A stretch of DNA of 34,955 bases from an uncultured Oscillospiraceae bacterium (GCA_947631865.1 CANRNF010000028.1:1-34955), one strand, 5' to 3'. Shown: positions 22,574 through 31,083, numbered from the stretch's first letter. Translations and numbers: made by a program. Notes: generated by a model not told the origin, from the letters alone.

Positions 22574-24306
22574 AGGCCCATCTCCTTTACCAGCCGGCAG
22601 CAGTTCTTGGCGTAGCGGTATTGCCGCAGGGAGTACTCCCCGAACTCCACCCCCAGGTCCCGCTTGTACTCGCACCAGTTGCTCCACAAAAGCCCCCCGG
22701 CGGCCATGTAGCAGTATATCTTCATCCGCGTTTCCATGGGGCAGCCCTCGGGGAAGTAGGCGTCGATGAGCTTATCCGTCTGCTCCCGGTCGTACAGGGC
22801 GTAGATGGCGAACATGGCGATGTCCACGTGGGGGTCCTGCATCCCGGCGTACTCCCAGTCGATGAGCTGGATGTCCGCCCCGTCCCGGCCCACGAACAGG
22901 AAGTTATCCGGCACCGCGTCCATGTGGGTGAGGTGCTTTTCTTCGGCGTGGGCCTCTATGAAGGGGCGAAGGGAGAACACGTTTGCCTTCGTCTGGGCGT
23001 AGTCCCGGTAGATGGAGGGGGCCCCGTTTCGGAGAGCCTCGTAGTAGTCGATGGTGCCGAAGAGGTCAAACTCATGGTCTACGGTGAGCTTCATATCATG
23101 GAAGGCCCGCAGCCGGGCCATGCACCGGCGCACATCGTCCTCGCTCTCCGGGTCGCAGACCCGGACCCGGTCCAAAAACCGGGTGAGCTTATAGCCCGTG
23201 CCGGGGTCGATGGATACCGGGTCGTCGCAGAGATCCTTCCCCCGGATGGCGGCGTACACGGCCGCCTCCTGCCGCCTGTTGATGAGCTTATCTGTGCCCT
23301 CCCCGGGCACCCGCATCACATACCGCTCCCCCCGGCAGTCGAAGAGGAAGGACCGGTTGGTGATGCCCTTTTTCAGCACCTGGATGTCCCGGACCTCCGC
23401 CGGGTCCGCCCCCAGGGCCGCCGCCGCGGCGGACAGGGCCTCGGAGCGCAGATGGGCCGAGCCGCTGTCCAGCTCCCGGAGCTGCTCATAGGTGTTGATC
23501 TCCACCGCCTTGTCCCCGGGCCAGACCCGGGCGTAGATAGTCTCGCCGCAGGAGAACAGGGCGTCCTCCCACCAGGCGCCGTCGAAGCGCCGGTCGCCGT
23601 CCATGGCCAGCAGCCGCTGCCGCAGCGGCCCGGCCAGAGACGCCGGGATATAGGCCGGGCCCACCATGGCGCTGCCGCCCTGGGCGCTCACCAGCTCCAT
23701 CCGCCGGTTGGGCCGGACGGTGGAGGCGGGGGAGGGACGGTCCGCCACCATGTACCAGCCGTACAGCTCCCGGGGAGCAAATGGGTTCGGCTCACACCAC
23801 ACGTCGCAGGGCAGTATATAGGCGTTTTCCAGCCGGTCCGCCGCCATGGCCAGGGAGTGGAGATTGTTCCGCCCGGCGTAGTCCCGGTTGACTAAGAGAC
23901 GCACATCATATTGGTCGATGAGAAATTCGTAGGCGTCCTTCATAAAGCCCACGACCACGGTTATATCCCGAACGCCCGCCTCATGGAGCTGGCGGATGAG
24001 CCGCTCCACCAAGGTCTCGCCCCGGACCTGGAGAAGGCCCTTGGGGGTCTCCAGGTTGATGGGGACCATGCGCATGCCCGCCCCGGCGGCCAGGATGATA
24101 GCGCGCTGCGGCTTGCTCTCTTCAAATAGTGCAAGAGCCTTCTCCGTGGGCAGCATCGTATCGTCCAGCCAGCCCTCGGCGGCCAGGGACCGCAGGCAGC
24201 GGTTCACCGCCCCCAGGCTGTGGCCGCTCCTCTCCGCCAGCTCCCGCTGGCTGGAGAAGGGCTCCCCGCCCAGGATGTTCAGGATATCCATCTCTTGGAT
24301 GTTCAT
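22570..24306 (-). CDS. Three-domain fusion: winged HTH, nucleotidyltransferase, choline kinase
   Basis: A 578-residue protein. Residues 1-60 are a winged helix (FSSQRELAERSGHSLGAVNRCLRSLAAEGWL). Residues of about 65-280 are a nucleotidyltransferase domain (IILAAGAGMRMVPINLETPK, then DYAGRNNLHSLAMAADRL and ILPCDVW). Residues of about 300-578 are an APH/choline kinase fold: KKGITNRSFLFDCRG and YVMRVPG, Brenner motif THMDAVPDNF (about 457-467) and the choline kinase motif IDWEYAGMQDPHVD (about 480). It probably phosphorylates choline and activates a product with CTP or another NTP. The ATG at 24306 is used; an in-frame TTG at 24312 has better spacing to GAGG. First gene of the lic-type operon. 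The HTH may allow autoregulation. Confidence 0.85.
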   Translation of the reverse strand: MNIQEMDILNILGGEPFSSQRELAERSGHSLGAVNRCLRSLAAEGWLDDTMLPTEKALALFEESKPQRAIILAAGAGMRMVPINLETPKGLLQVRGETLVERLIRQLHEAGVRDITVVVGFMKDAYEFLIDQYDVRLLVNRDYAGRNNLHSLAMAADRLENAYILPCDVWCEPNPFAPRELYGWYMVADRPSPASTVRPNRRMELVSAQGGSAMVGPAYIPASLAGPLRQRLLAMDGDRRFDGAWWEDALFSCGETIYARVWPGDKAVEINTYEQLRELDSGSAHLRSEALSAAAAALGADPAEVRDIQVLKKGITNRSFLFDCRGERYVMRVPGEGTDKLINRRQEAAVYAAIRGKDLCDDPVSIDPGTGYKLTRFLDRVRVCDPESEDDVRRCMARLRAFHDMKLTVDHEFDLFGTIDYYEALRNGAPSIYRDYAQTKANVFSLRPFIEAHAEEKHLTHMDAVPDNFLFVGRDGADIQLIDWEYAGMQDPHVDIAMFAIYALYDREQTDKLIDAYFPEGCPMETRMKIYCYMAAGGLLWSNWCEYKRDLGVEFGEYSLRQYRYAKNCCRLVKEMGL

Positions 24307-24342
24307 AAACAATAAAAATCCTCATTTCGTGAACATAAAAGC

Positions 24343-24412
24343 ATTATATACCCCTGCACGGCCCCTGTCAATCCCCCTTTCGATTGACGAAAAGCTGACG
24401 ATGGAGTATCAT
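24343..24412. promoter_or_regulatory. Divergent promoters of the lic-type operon (-) and bile salt hydrolase (+)
   Basis: Minus promoter: -35 TTGACA (24366-24371), 17-base spacer, consensus -10 TATAAT (24343-24348). Plus promoter: -35 TTGACG (24384-24389), 17-base spacer, -10 TATCAT (24407-24412). The -35 boxes are embedded in an inverted repeat GTCAATC (24367-24373) and GATTGAC (24382-24388). Confidence 0.8.
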
Positions 24413-24442
24413 AGAGCCACCATCAAAAACGGAGGCGGGCCT

Positions 24443-25414
24443 ATGTGTACAGCGGCGACCTATAAGACGAATGACCACTATTTCGGGCGGAACCTGGACT
24501 ATGAGATATCTTTCCGCGAGGGGGTCACGGTGACGCCCCGGAATTTCCTGTTCAACTTCCGGCGGATGGGCCAGATGAGGACCCATTACGCCATGATCGG
24601 CATGACCAGCCTGGGGCCGGATTATCCTCTCTACTACGACGCCACCAACGAGAAGGGACTGTCCATGGCGGGGCTCAACTTCCCCGGCATCGCGGTATAC
24701 CAGCCCGCGGACCCGGTGAAGGACAACGTGACCCCCTTCGAGTTCATCCCCTGGGTCCTGGGCCAGTGCGCCACGGTGGCCCAGGCCCGGGCTCTCATGG
24801 AGAACATGAATATGTACAAGGAGGACTTCTCCCAGCAGATGCCCCTGTCGCCCCTTCACTGGATGATCGCGGACAGGGACGAGTGTGTCGTGGCGGAGCC
24901 GGTGGCAGAGGGGCTGAGGGTCTACGACGACCCGGTAGGGGTCATGACCAACAACCCCACCTTCGACTGGCATATGACGAACCTTTCAAACTACATGTCC
25001 CTGAGCCCGGCGGACCCGGCCAACGCCATGGCGCCGGGGGTGGAGCTTGTCCGCTACAGCCGGGGCATGGGCAGCCTGGGACTGCCCGGCGACCTGTCCA
25101 GCGCGTCCCGGTTCGTCAAGGCGGTCTTCACCCGCATGAACTCCCTGTCCGGGGACTCCGAGAGCGAGAGCGTGAGCCAGTTTTTCCACATCCTGAGCTC
25201 CGTGGAGCAGCAGAAGGGCTGCTGCAAGGTGGATCACGGCTACGAGTACACCATCTACTCCTCCTGCTGCAACACCGATAAGGGGATCTATTACTACACC
25301 ACCTATGAAAACAGCCAGATCACGGCGGTGGACATGTACCGCTGCGACCTGGACGGGGATAAGCTCGTGAGCTACCCCCTGGTGACGGGGCAGCAGATAC
25401 ACTGGCAGAACTGA
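24443..25414 (+). CDS. bsh: Bile salt hydrolase (choloylglycine hydrolase family)
   Basis: A 323-residue N-terminal-nucleophile hydrolase that splits glycine or taurine from conjugated bile acids. The catalytic residues of the family are in place: Cys2 after the initiator Met (MCT), R16 and D19 in GRNLDYE, N79 in GLSMAGLNFP, N171 in TNNPTFDWH and R223 in LPGDLSSASRF. These phrases follow Clostridium-type bile salt hydrolases closely, including LHWMIAD and KGIYYYTTYENSQI, rather than penicillin V acylases, though acylase activity cannot be excluded. There is no signal peptide, as expected for the cytoplasmic enzyme. The ATG at 24443 follows GGAGG. It is divergent from the choline operon and ended by a strong hairpin. 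Its presence supports a gut habitat. Confidence 0.93.
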   Translation: MCTAATYKTNDHYFGRNLDYEISFREGVTVTPRNFLFNFRRMGQMRTHYAMIGMTSLGPDYPLYYDATNEKGLSMAGLNFPGIAVYQPADPVKDNVTPFEFIPWVLGQCATVAQARALMENMNMYKEDFSQQMPLSPLHWMIADRDECVVAEPVAEGLRVYDDPVGVMTNNPTFDWHMTNLSNYMSLSPADPANAMAPGVELVRYSRGMGSLGLPGDLSSASRFVKAVFTRMNSLSGDSESESVSQFFHILSSVEQQKGCCKVDHGYEYTIYSSCCNTDKGIYYYTTYENSQITAVDMYRCDLDGDKLVSYPLVTGQQIHWQN

Positions 25415-25421
25415 AAGGCAA

Positions 25422-25448
25422 CGGCCCGGAGCGGGAAGCTCCGGGCCG
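25422..25448. terminator. Terminator between bsh and the convergent PAP2 gene
   Basis: An 11-bp perfect stem, CGGCCCGGAGC (25422-25432) with GCTCCGGGCCG (25438-25448), loop GGGAA, followed by GTTCTT. It lies between the convergent stop codons and may serve both. Confidence 0.8.
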
Positions 25449-25452
25449 GTTC

Positions 25453-26124
25453 TTATGTATTTGCGCTTTTTCGCTCGGGGCGGATGAACACCAGATACTC
25501 CGCGATGAGACACACAGGGATAGCGCCCAGCACGTCCGCCGCCGAGTGCTGCTTCACGAAGCACACAGAGGCGCACACCCCCAGCACGAAGAGCGTCATC
25601 AGCACCTTGCCCGCCTTGGAGAAGTCCCTGTCATGCAGGAACGCGGACAGGATGCCCAGGGAGTAGGCCACGTGCAGGGAGGGAAAGACCCCGGTGCTGG
25701 TGTCGAAGGCGTAGATGAGCCCCAGGACCCAGGTGAACACATTCTCCCGGGGGAACACCGCCGGCCGCAGGTCCTGGCGGCTGGGCCAGAGGATGTACAC
25801 CGCCATGGCCATGGCCTGGGTGAGCATGATGTATATCTGTATCTTACGGAACTTGCCGATGTCATAGAGGGCCGTCCACAGCAGGGACCCGAACACCAGC
25901 ACGTACCAGCCCACGTAAAACACCAGAAAATACTCGCAGAAGGGGATGCGGTCGTCCAGCCAGATGTGGATGACGTGGCACTTCTCCGGCGGTATCAGGT
26001 TCTCCGTGAGAAAGTACAGGGCGAAGTAGGCCAGCCACCCGCCCAGCAGCTTCAAGTGGGAGAACTCCGGCGTGTTCAGCCTGGAAAAGCGGAAACGGCG
26101 GTAGTCAACGACCGGCTTTTTCAT
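25453..26124 (-). CDS. PAP2-superfamily membrane phosphatase
   Basis: A 223-residue protein with about six membrane helices. The active-site motifs of type 2 phosphatidic acid phosphatases are partly visible: GVFPSLHVAYSLG (the PSxH motif) and VKQHSAADVLGAIPV (the third motif, H...D). The first motif is represented by WPSRQDLRP, which is divergent. Such enzymes dephosphorylate lipid phosphates or transfer inositol/ceramide headgroups in the outer leaflet. It overlaps the upstream acyltransferase gene by 20 bases, so the pair probably work on the same lipid pathway. The ATG at 26124 is supported by GAGG nine bases upstream; ATG 26130 is too close to that site. Confidence 0.82.
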   Translation of the reverse strand: MKKPVVDYRRFRFSRLNTPEFSHLKLLGGWLAYFALYFLTENLIPPEKCHVIHIWLDDRIPFCEYFLVFYVGWYVLVFGSLLWTALYDIGKFRKIQIYIMLTQAMAMAVYILWPSRQDLRPAVFPRENVFTWVLGLIYAFDTSTGVFPSLHVAYSLGILSAFLHDRDFSKAGKVLMTLFVLGVCASVCFVKQHSAADVLGAIPVCLIAEYLVFIRPERKSANT

Positions 26125-26881
26125 GGGCATATACCTCGAGGGGTCTGTTCTTGGGGTAGTCCTTCTTGGGGATGTTCCGGTAGGGGACCACGGTGTGCTC
26201 AGGGCACGACACGGCGATATCGGTGATAGCGTCCATCAGCGCGGCGCACAGCCGCTCCCGTTCGGCCTTGATGGGGGCCTCCGGGTCGAAGGGGATGGGC
26301 TTGCCCAGGTACATGGTCTTTAGGTTGGGCGCTATGTACAGAGGCACGAAGGACAGGACTTTCCCCGTCTTTTTCCAATACATCCTGCCCAGGTCGATGA
26401 ACTTGTCCTGGAAGGCGTAGAGGATGTTGTTGTACCGCTGGTTCTTCTCCGGGAATATGACGATGCTGGCACCCTCCTGCAGGAGCTTCAATGTCTCCCG
26501 GAAGGTGGTGATGATGCGGGTGTCGTGGTACACCGCCACGGTGTGGGCGTTGTTGAACACGCACACGGAAAGGGGCGCGATGAGGTAGGAGGCGATCTTG
26601 AAAAGCCACCGCACGCTCTTCGGCTTGAAGGACCAGAAGTCCTCGAAAGCGTAGGTGGGGACTTCCTTCAGGTGCATCATCTGTCCGGCGCACCAGATGT
26701 AATGGATGCCGGGGTAGTAGAGCTCGGCGGCGATGGGGCCGAACATCTGGGTGTGGTTGCCCACGGCGACGACGGGCCCGTCGGGCAGGTTCTCCAGGCC
26801 CTCCACCTTCATCTTCGGGGAGAACAGGCGCACCAGCCATCGTATGAACTTGTAAAGCAGAGAGGTCTTCTTGTCCGACAT
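26105..26881 (-). CDS. Lysophospholipid acyltransferase-like protein (divergent LPLAT)
   Basis: A 258-residue member of the 1-acylglycerol-3-phosphate acyltransferase superfamily, which adds acyl chains to lysophosphatidate or other acceptors at the membrane. The NH-box is VAVGNHTQMFGP and the acceptor-binding block is IVIFPEKNQRYN. The family's catalytic HX4D appears as H-TQMF-G here, so the aspartate is replaced by glycine, and the FPEGxR block is FPEKNQR. The protein may therefore use a different mechanism or act on another acceptor. AAGGAG lies nine bases before the ATG at 26881. A -10-like TATACT is visible at 26922-26927, but no convincing -35. Confidence 0.8.
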   Translation of the reverse strand: MSDKKTSLLYKFIRWLVRLFSPKMKVEGLENLPDGPVVAVGNHTQMFGPIAAELYYPGIHYIWCAGQMMHLKEVPTYAFEDFWSFKPKSVRWLFKIASYLIAPLSVCVFNNAHTVAVYHDTRIITTFRETLKLLQEGASIVIFPEKNQRYNNILYAFQDKFIDLGRMYWKKTGKVLSFVPLYIAPNLKTMYLGKPIPFDPEAPIKAERERLCAALMDAITDIAVSCPEHTVVPYRNIPKKDYPKNRPLEVYAHEKAGR

Positions 26882-26985
26882 GTGGGCGCGCTCCTTTCCC
26901 CGGTTTTGGTGAACAAAAGATAGTATAGCACAATTTCTTCCTTGTGGCGAATGATTTTCTGAGCCGGGAAATTTTGCGCCGGCCG

Positions 26986-27014
26986 TTGAAGCGCCGCGGG
27001 TCTTGGAGTATAAT
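26986..27014 (+). promoter_or_regulatory. Promoter of pfkA
   Basis: -35 TTGAAG (26986-26991), 17-base spacer, consensus -10 TATAAT (27009-27014), 45 bases before the start codon. Confidence 0.75.
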
Positions 27015-27059
27015 GGAGTCATCCAAAAAACGATACCTGTGGGAAAGAGGGAAACTGTT

Positions 27060-28043
27060 ATGAGCGAGAGCATCAAGCGGATCGGCGTGCTGACCAGCGG
27101 CGGCGACGCGCCGGGCATGAACGCGGCGGTGCGGGCCGTGGTCCGCACGGCGCTGGGGCAGGACATCGAGGTGGTGGGCATCCGCCGGGGATGGAACGGC
27201 CTGGTGCACAGCGACTTTTACCAGATGAATTCCTCCTCCGTGGACCACATCCTGGCCCAGGGGGGAACCATCCTGTACACCGCCCGCAGCAAGGAGTACA
27301 TGACCGAGGAGGGCCGGGCCCAGGCCGTGGCCACCTGCAAGCTCTTAGGCCTGGACGCGGTGGTGGCCATCGGCGGCGACGGCACCTTCCGGGGCGCTTT
27401 GGAGATGAGCCGCCTGGGCGTGCCCGTGGTGGGCATCCCCGCCACCATCGACAACGACATCGGCTGCTCCAACTACACCATCGGCTTCGACACCGCCTGC
27501 AACACCGCCATCGAGTGCATCGACAAGCTCCGGGACACCATGCAGAGCCATGAGCGCTGCTCCGTGGTGGAGGTCATGGGCCGCCACGCCGGGTATCTTG
27601 CCCTGTACGTGGGCATCTCCGTGGGCGCCACGGCGGTATTGATCCCCGAGCGGGAGGTGGACTTCGACCGGGACGTGATCGAGCGCATCCGCCAGTCCCG
27701 CATGCTGGGCAACACCCACTTCATGATCGTGGTGGCCGAGGGCGCGGGCAGCGCCGTGGAGATCGGCAAGCGCATCCAAGAAGAGCTGGGCATGGACCCC
27801 CGGGTCACCGTCCTGGGCCATATCCAGCGGGGCGGCTCCCCCACGGCAAGGGACCGGGAGATGGCCACCCGCATGGGCTATGCCGCCGTCATGGCCCTGG
27901 TCAACGGCGAGCTCAACTGCATCGTCGGCACCAAGGCCGGCGACCTGGTGACCACCCCCATCGAGGAGGCCCTGAACCAGCAGAAGCACCTTCAAATGGA
28001 GCGCTACGCCGTCCTGGAGGCCATGCACGCCAAGAACAAGTGA
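27060..28043 (+). CDS. pfkA: ATP-dependent 6-phosphofructokinase
   Basis: A 327-residue glycolytic enzyme converting fructose 6-phosphate to fructose 1,6-bisphosphate. Visible motifs are GVLTSGGDAPGMNAAVR (ATP site), GGDGTFRGA (105-113), PATIDNDIGC with catalytic D131, EVMGRHAGYLAL and VLGHIQRGGSPTARDR. Gly in GGDGT (G108, the position filled by Asp in pyrophosphate enzymes) points to ATP as donor; the second diagnostic position is Ala (A128) rather than the usual Gly, but not the Lys of pyrophosphate-dependent forms. Length is that of bacterial PfkA. An AGAGGGA ribosome site precedes the ATG at 27060. It has its own promoter. Confidence 0.95.
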   Translation: MSESIKRIGVLTSGGDAPGMNAAVRAVVRTALGQDIEVVGIRRGWNGLVHSDFYQMNSSSVDHILAQGGTILYTARSKEYMTEEGRAQAVATCKLLGLDAVVAIGGDGTFRGALEMSRLGVPVVGIPATIDNDIGCSNYTIGFDTACNTAIECIDKLRDTMQSHERCSVVEVMGRHAGYLALYVGISVGATAVLIPEREVDFDRDVIERIRQSRMLGNTHFMIVVAEGAGSAVEIGKRIQEELGMDPRVTVLGHIQRGGSPTARDREMATRMGYAAVMALVNGELNCIVGTKAGDLVTTPIEEALNQQKHLQMERYAVLEAMHAKNK

Positions 28044-28047
28044 GCGC

Positions 28048-28076
28048 TTTTCATCCGGGAACATATGTGATACAAT
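28048..28076 (+). promoter_or_regulatory. Possible promoter of the metallo-hydrolase gene
   Basis: -35-like TTTTCA (28048-28053), 17-base spacer, -10 TACAAT (28071-28076), 33 bases before the start codon. The -35 is weak; read-through from pfkA is an alternative. Confidence 0.45.
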
Positions 28077-28109
28077 AAGATAAACATCAAGAGAAAGGGA
28101 GCGTGCGAT

Positions 28110-29729
28110 ATGAAGCTGACATTTTTAGGCGCCACCCATGAGGTCACCGGCAGCTGTACCCTCATCGAGAACGGCGGCGTGTTCGGTCTGGTGGACTGCG
28201 GCATGGAGCAGGGCGCGGACCAGTTCGTCAACCAGGAGATCCCCGTCCAGCCCGGCAGCATCGACTTCGTCCTTCTGACCCACGCCCACATAGACCACTC
28301 CGGCAACCTGCCCCTGCTGTACAAGCAGGGCTACTCCGGCCCCATCTACGCCACGGCGGCCACCTGCCACCTGTGCGAGATCATGCTCCGTGACTGCGCC
28401 CACATCCAGGAGTCGGACGCGGAGTGGAAAAGCCGCAAGTCCCAGCGGGCCGGCGGCCCTGCCGTGGAGCCCGTGTACACCATGGACGACGCGGAGGCGG
28501 CCATCGCCCACCTGCGCCCCTGCAACTACGGCGAGCAGGTCCACATCGCGGAGAACGTCATCATCCGCTTCACCGACGCGGGCCATCTCATGGGCTCGGG
28601 CAGCATCGAGGTCTGGCTCACCGAGGGCGACGTGACCAAAAAGGTGGTCTTCTCCGGCGACATCGGAAACCTCAACCAGCCCATCATCAACGACCCCCAG
28701 TACCTGAAAGAGGCCGACTATGTGGTCACCGAGTCCACCTATGGCGACCGGTACCACGAAAAGGCGGACCGGAATAACGTCCAGTTTCTGGCGGATGTGA
28801 TCCAGCGGACGCTGGACCGGGGCGGCAACCTGGTGATCCCCTCCTTCGCGGTGGGCCGGACCCAGGAGATGCTCTACTTCATCCGGGAGATCAAGCTGGG
28901 TAACATGGTCACCGGGCACGGGGACTGGCCCGTGTATGTGGACAGCCCTCTGGCCAACGAGGCCACGGGCATCTTCCTCCAGTGCGACAGGGTCTACTTC
29001 GACCCGGACACCCAGGCCCTTCTGGACCAGGGGGTGAACCCCCTGGTGTTCCCGGGCCTGAACGTATCCGTGTCCAGCGAGGAGTCCAAGCAGATCAACT
29101 TCAACAAGGACCCCAAGGTCATCATCTCCGCCAGCGGCATGTGCGAGGCGGGCCGTATCCGCCACCACCTGAAGCACAACCTGTGGCGGCCGGAGTGCAC
29201 GGTCCTGTTCGTGGGCTACCAGGCCGCGGGCACCACCGGCCGGGCCATCCTGGACGGGAAGGAGAAGATCAGCCTCTTCGGCGAGGAGGTGGCCGTGAAG
29301 GCGGAGATATGCTTCTTCCCCGGCAAGAGCGGCCACGCCGACAAGGACGGCCTCATCAAGTGGATCACCGCTTTTGAGAAGAAGCCGGACCTGGTGTTCG
29401 TCAACCACGGCGAGGACGAGACCTGCCAGAGCTACGCCGCGTGCCTGCGGGACGAGTACGGCTTCAACACCTTCGCCCCCTATTCGGGCACCATCTACGA
29501 CCTGGCGGCCGGGCAGTTCATCGAGACGCCCAACGGCATCCCGGTGGTGAAGAAGACCTCCAAGCAGGCGCGGAACGACAGCGTCTTTGGCGGGCTCCTC
29601 GCGGCCTGCCAGCGGCTCACCGAGCTGGCCAAGAGCTGCAAGGAGATACCCAACAAGGAGCTGGCCAAGCTCACCGGTCAGATCAACTCCCTGGCCGACA
29701 AGTGGAGCGGCTGGGCGAAAAAGAAATAA
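28110..29729 (+). CDS. Beta-CASP metallo-beta-lactamase-fold RNA-processing hydrolase
   Basis: A 539-residue protein of the MBL/beta-CASP group, related to archaeal and eukaryotic CPSF73-type nucleases. The metal-binding motif HAHIDHSG (residues 58-65, HxHxDH), the DAGHLMGSGSI block, VFSGDIGNLNQPI, TESTYGDRYH and the beta-CASP phrases IPSFAVGRTQEML and ISASGMCEAGRIRHHL are all in place, and FFPGKSGHADKDGL carries a late histidine. These enzymes are usually RNA exo- or endonucleases, though the bacterial members of this subgroup are poorly characterised. The C-terminal ~60 residues are a Lys-rich helical tail. An AAAGGGAG site precedes the ATG; a strong terminator follows. Confidence 0.88.
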   Translation: MKLTFLGATHEVTGSCTLIENGGVFGLVDCGMEQGADQFVNQEIPVQPGSIDFVLLTHAHIDHSGNLPLLYKQGYSGPIYATAATCHLCEIMLRDCAHIQESDAEWKSRKSQRAGGPAVEPVYTMDDAEAAIAHLRPCNYGEQVHIAENVIIRFTDAGHLMGSGSIEVWLTEGDVTKKVVFSGDIGNLNQPIINDPQYLKEADYVVTESTYGDRYHEKADRNNVQFLADVIQRTLDRGGNLVIPSFAVGRTQEMLYFIREIKLGNMVTGHGDWPVYVDSPLANEATGIFLQCDRVYFDPDTQALLDQGVNPLVFPGLNVSVSSEESKQINFNKDPKVIISASGMCEAGRIRHHLKHNLWRPECTVLFVGYQAAGTTGRAILDGKEKISLFGEEVAVKAEICFFPGKSGHADKDGLIKWITAFEKKPDLVFVNHGEDETCQSYAACLRDEYGFNTFAPYSGTIYDLAAGQFIETPNGIPVVKKTSKQARNDSVFGGLLAACQRLTELAKSCKEIPNKELAKLTGQINSLADKWSGWAKKK

Positions 29730-29749
29730 AGGGAGACATTATAACGAGA

Positions 29750-29782
29750 GAGGCGCTTCTTGGCGAAGCGCCTCTTTTTTTT
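29750..29782 (+). terminator. Strong terminator after the metallo-hydrolase
   Basis: A 10-bp stem, GAGGCGCTTC (29750-29759) with GAAGCGCCTC (29765-29774), loop TTGGC, followed by eight T residues (29775-29782). Confidence 0.92.
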
Positions 29783-29795
29783 GGTATATCGCAGG

Positions 29796-31064
29796 TCAGA
29801 TGTGTTCCCCTATGGCCCCCGGCGGGGCGGAAGGGGGCTCCTCCGGCGTTTCCTCCGGGGCGTCCGCCATGGACATGGCGGTATAGACCGTGACAAGCGC
29901 CAGGGCGAACAGGTTGGCGATAGCGCCGTAGCGCATGGGCAGCAGGTAGCGCATTTTGAGGTATGCGTGATAGCCCAGCAGGGAGCCGAAGCTGACGCAC
30001 AGGGCCGCCGGGGCGAAGGCGGGGGCCGACACCGCCAGCACCACCGTCAGGATATCTGCCATGAAGAAGTACCGGTCATGCATGTGGGGCAGGAAGAAGG
30101 GCACCCCGATGCAGAACAGCAGCGCCGCGCCGAAGAGGGTCCTGTTGTTGAGCTTCTTCAGCCGGATCACCAGCCACACGTACAGGGCGCTGCAGAAGAA
30201 GAACGTCATGGCGATGCCCACCCGGGCCGCCCCGGTCTTGGACAGGGCGTCGAAGTTGAACAGGGCGTAGAGGGTGGAGGCGTTGTAGTTGAGCCCGTCG
30301 CCGATGGTGCCCGTGTTGCGCAGGTACAGCGTCAGTAGCTCCCAGAAGCCCCGGCCCGCGAACACGGCGGGGAGGATGGAGGCGATGTACACCGCCGGGA
30401 AGAGGAAGATGTGCCGGATCCTGATGCGGCCGGAGACGAGAAACAGGAAGTACACCGGCAGCAGGAAGATGCCCTGGAGCTTGAAGGACACGCTCAGGGC
30501 CGCCATGGCCACGCTGAGGCCGGGCCGCTCGTCCAGCGCCAGGTACACCGCCAGCACGGCGAAGGCGCCGTAGATGCTGTCGCACTGGCCCCAGAGAGCG
30601 CCATTCAATATCACCGAGGGCAGCCACAGCACCAGCAGAAACGCGGAGAGCTTTCGCCCGGGGTCCCCCTTGGTGAGCACGCCTGTAAGGCGCATGGCCC
30701 CCCAGGCCAGCACCACGTCAAAGAAGATGCTCAAAAGCTTCACGAGATAGAGGTCGTAGATCTCGCTCACGGAGAACAGGGACAGGAAGTAGAGATAGGG
30801 CACGTTGTAGTTGCAGCTCCATATCTCCTGGCCCAGGCCCTTCCAGGGACCAGCCTCCCGCAGGGACTGTATCCACACCTTGACCCAGTCCTGGTAGTCC
30901 AGGGTCTCGTAGGTGAGCAGGCAGTAGCGCAGCACAAAGGCCAGCGGCACCAGGACCAGCGCCGGGAACAGCCGGTTTTTATCCTTCAAAAGCCCCTCCC
31001 GCCAGAGGAGCCACAGCGCGAAGAGAAGCTCAAAATAGAGCATGATGGTCGCCCGATAGTCCAA
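29796..31064 (-). CDS. Polytopic GT-C-type glycosyltransferase (Gpi18-like mannosyltransferase)
   Basis: A 422-residue membrane protein with about ten helices. It has an early luminal acidic pair in TYETLDYQDWVKVWIQSL, GALWGQCDSIYGAFAVLAVY, and FFLPHMHDRYFFMADIL, which together match the GT-C fold family related to Gpi18-like/DUF2029 mannosyltransferases. These use polyprenyl-phosphate sugars to glycosylate lipids or polymers on the outside of the membrane; the acceptor is unknown. The C-terminal tail is Pro/Glu-rich (EETPEEPPSAPPGA). A TTG at 31064 was chosen as start because AGGGGG lies seven bases upstream; the first ATG (31043) lacks a ribosome site. A terminator-like hairpin lies directly upstream of the ribosome site. 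Confidence 0.82.
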   Translation of the reverse strand: MDYRATIMLYFELLFALWLLWREGLLKDKNRLFPALVLVPLAFVLRYCLLTYETLDYQDWVKVWIQSLREAGPWKGLGQEIWSCNYNVPYLYFLSLFSVSEIYDLYLVKLLSIFFDVVLAWGAMRLTGVLTKGDPGRKLSAFLLVLWLPSVILNGALWGQCDSIYGAFAVLAVYLALDERPGLSVAMAALSVSFKLQGIFLLPVYFLFLVSGRIRIRHIFLFPAVYIASILPAVFAGRGFWELLTLYLRNTGTIGDGLNYNASTLYALFNFDALSKTGAARVGIAMTFFFCSALYVWLVIRLKKLNNRTLFGAALLFCIGVPFFLPHMHDRYFFMADILTVVLAVSAPAFAPAALCVSFGSLLGYHAYLKMRYLLPMRYGAIANLFALALVTVYTAMSMADAPEETPEEPPSAPPGAIGEHI

Positions 31065-31083
31065 GGAAGATCCCCCTTACAGG

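Noticed and set aside
24306-24345. Phase-variable tetranucleotide repeat as in Haemophilus licA
   Set aside because: No run of CAAT or other short repeat is found at the start of the choline kinase fusion.
27060-28043. Pyrophosphate-dependent phosphofructokinase
   Set aside because: The GGDGT glycine and lack of Lys before TIDND favour ATP, although A128 is not the most common residue.
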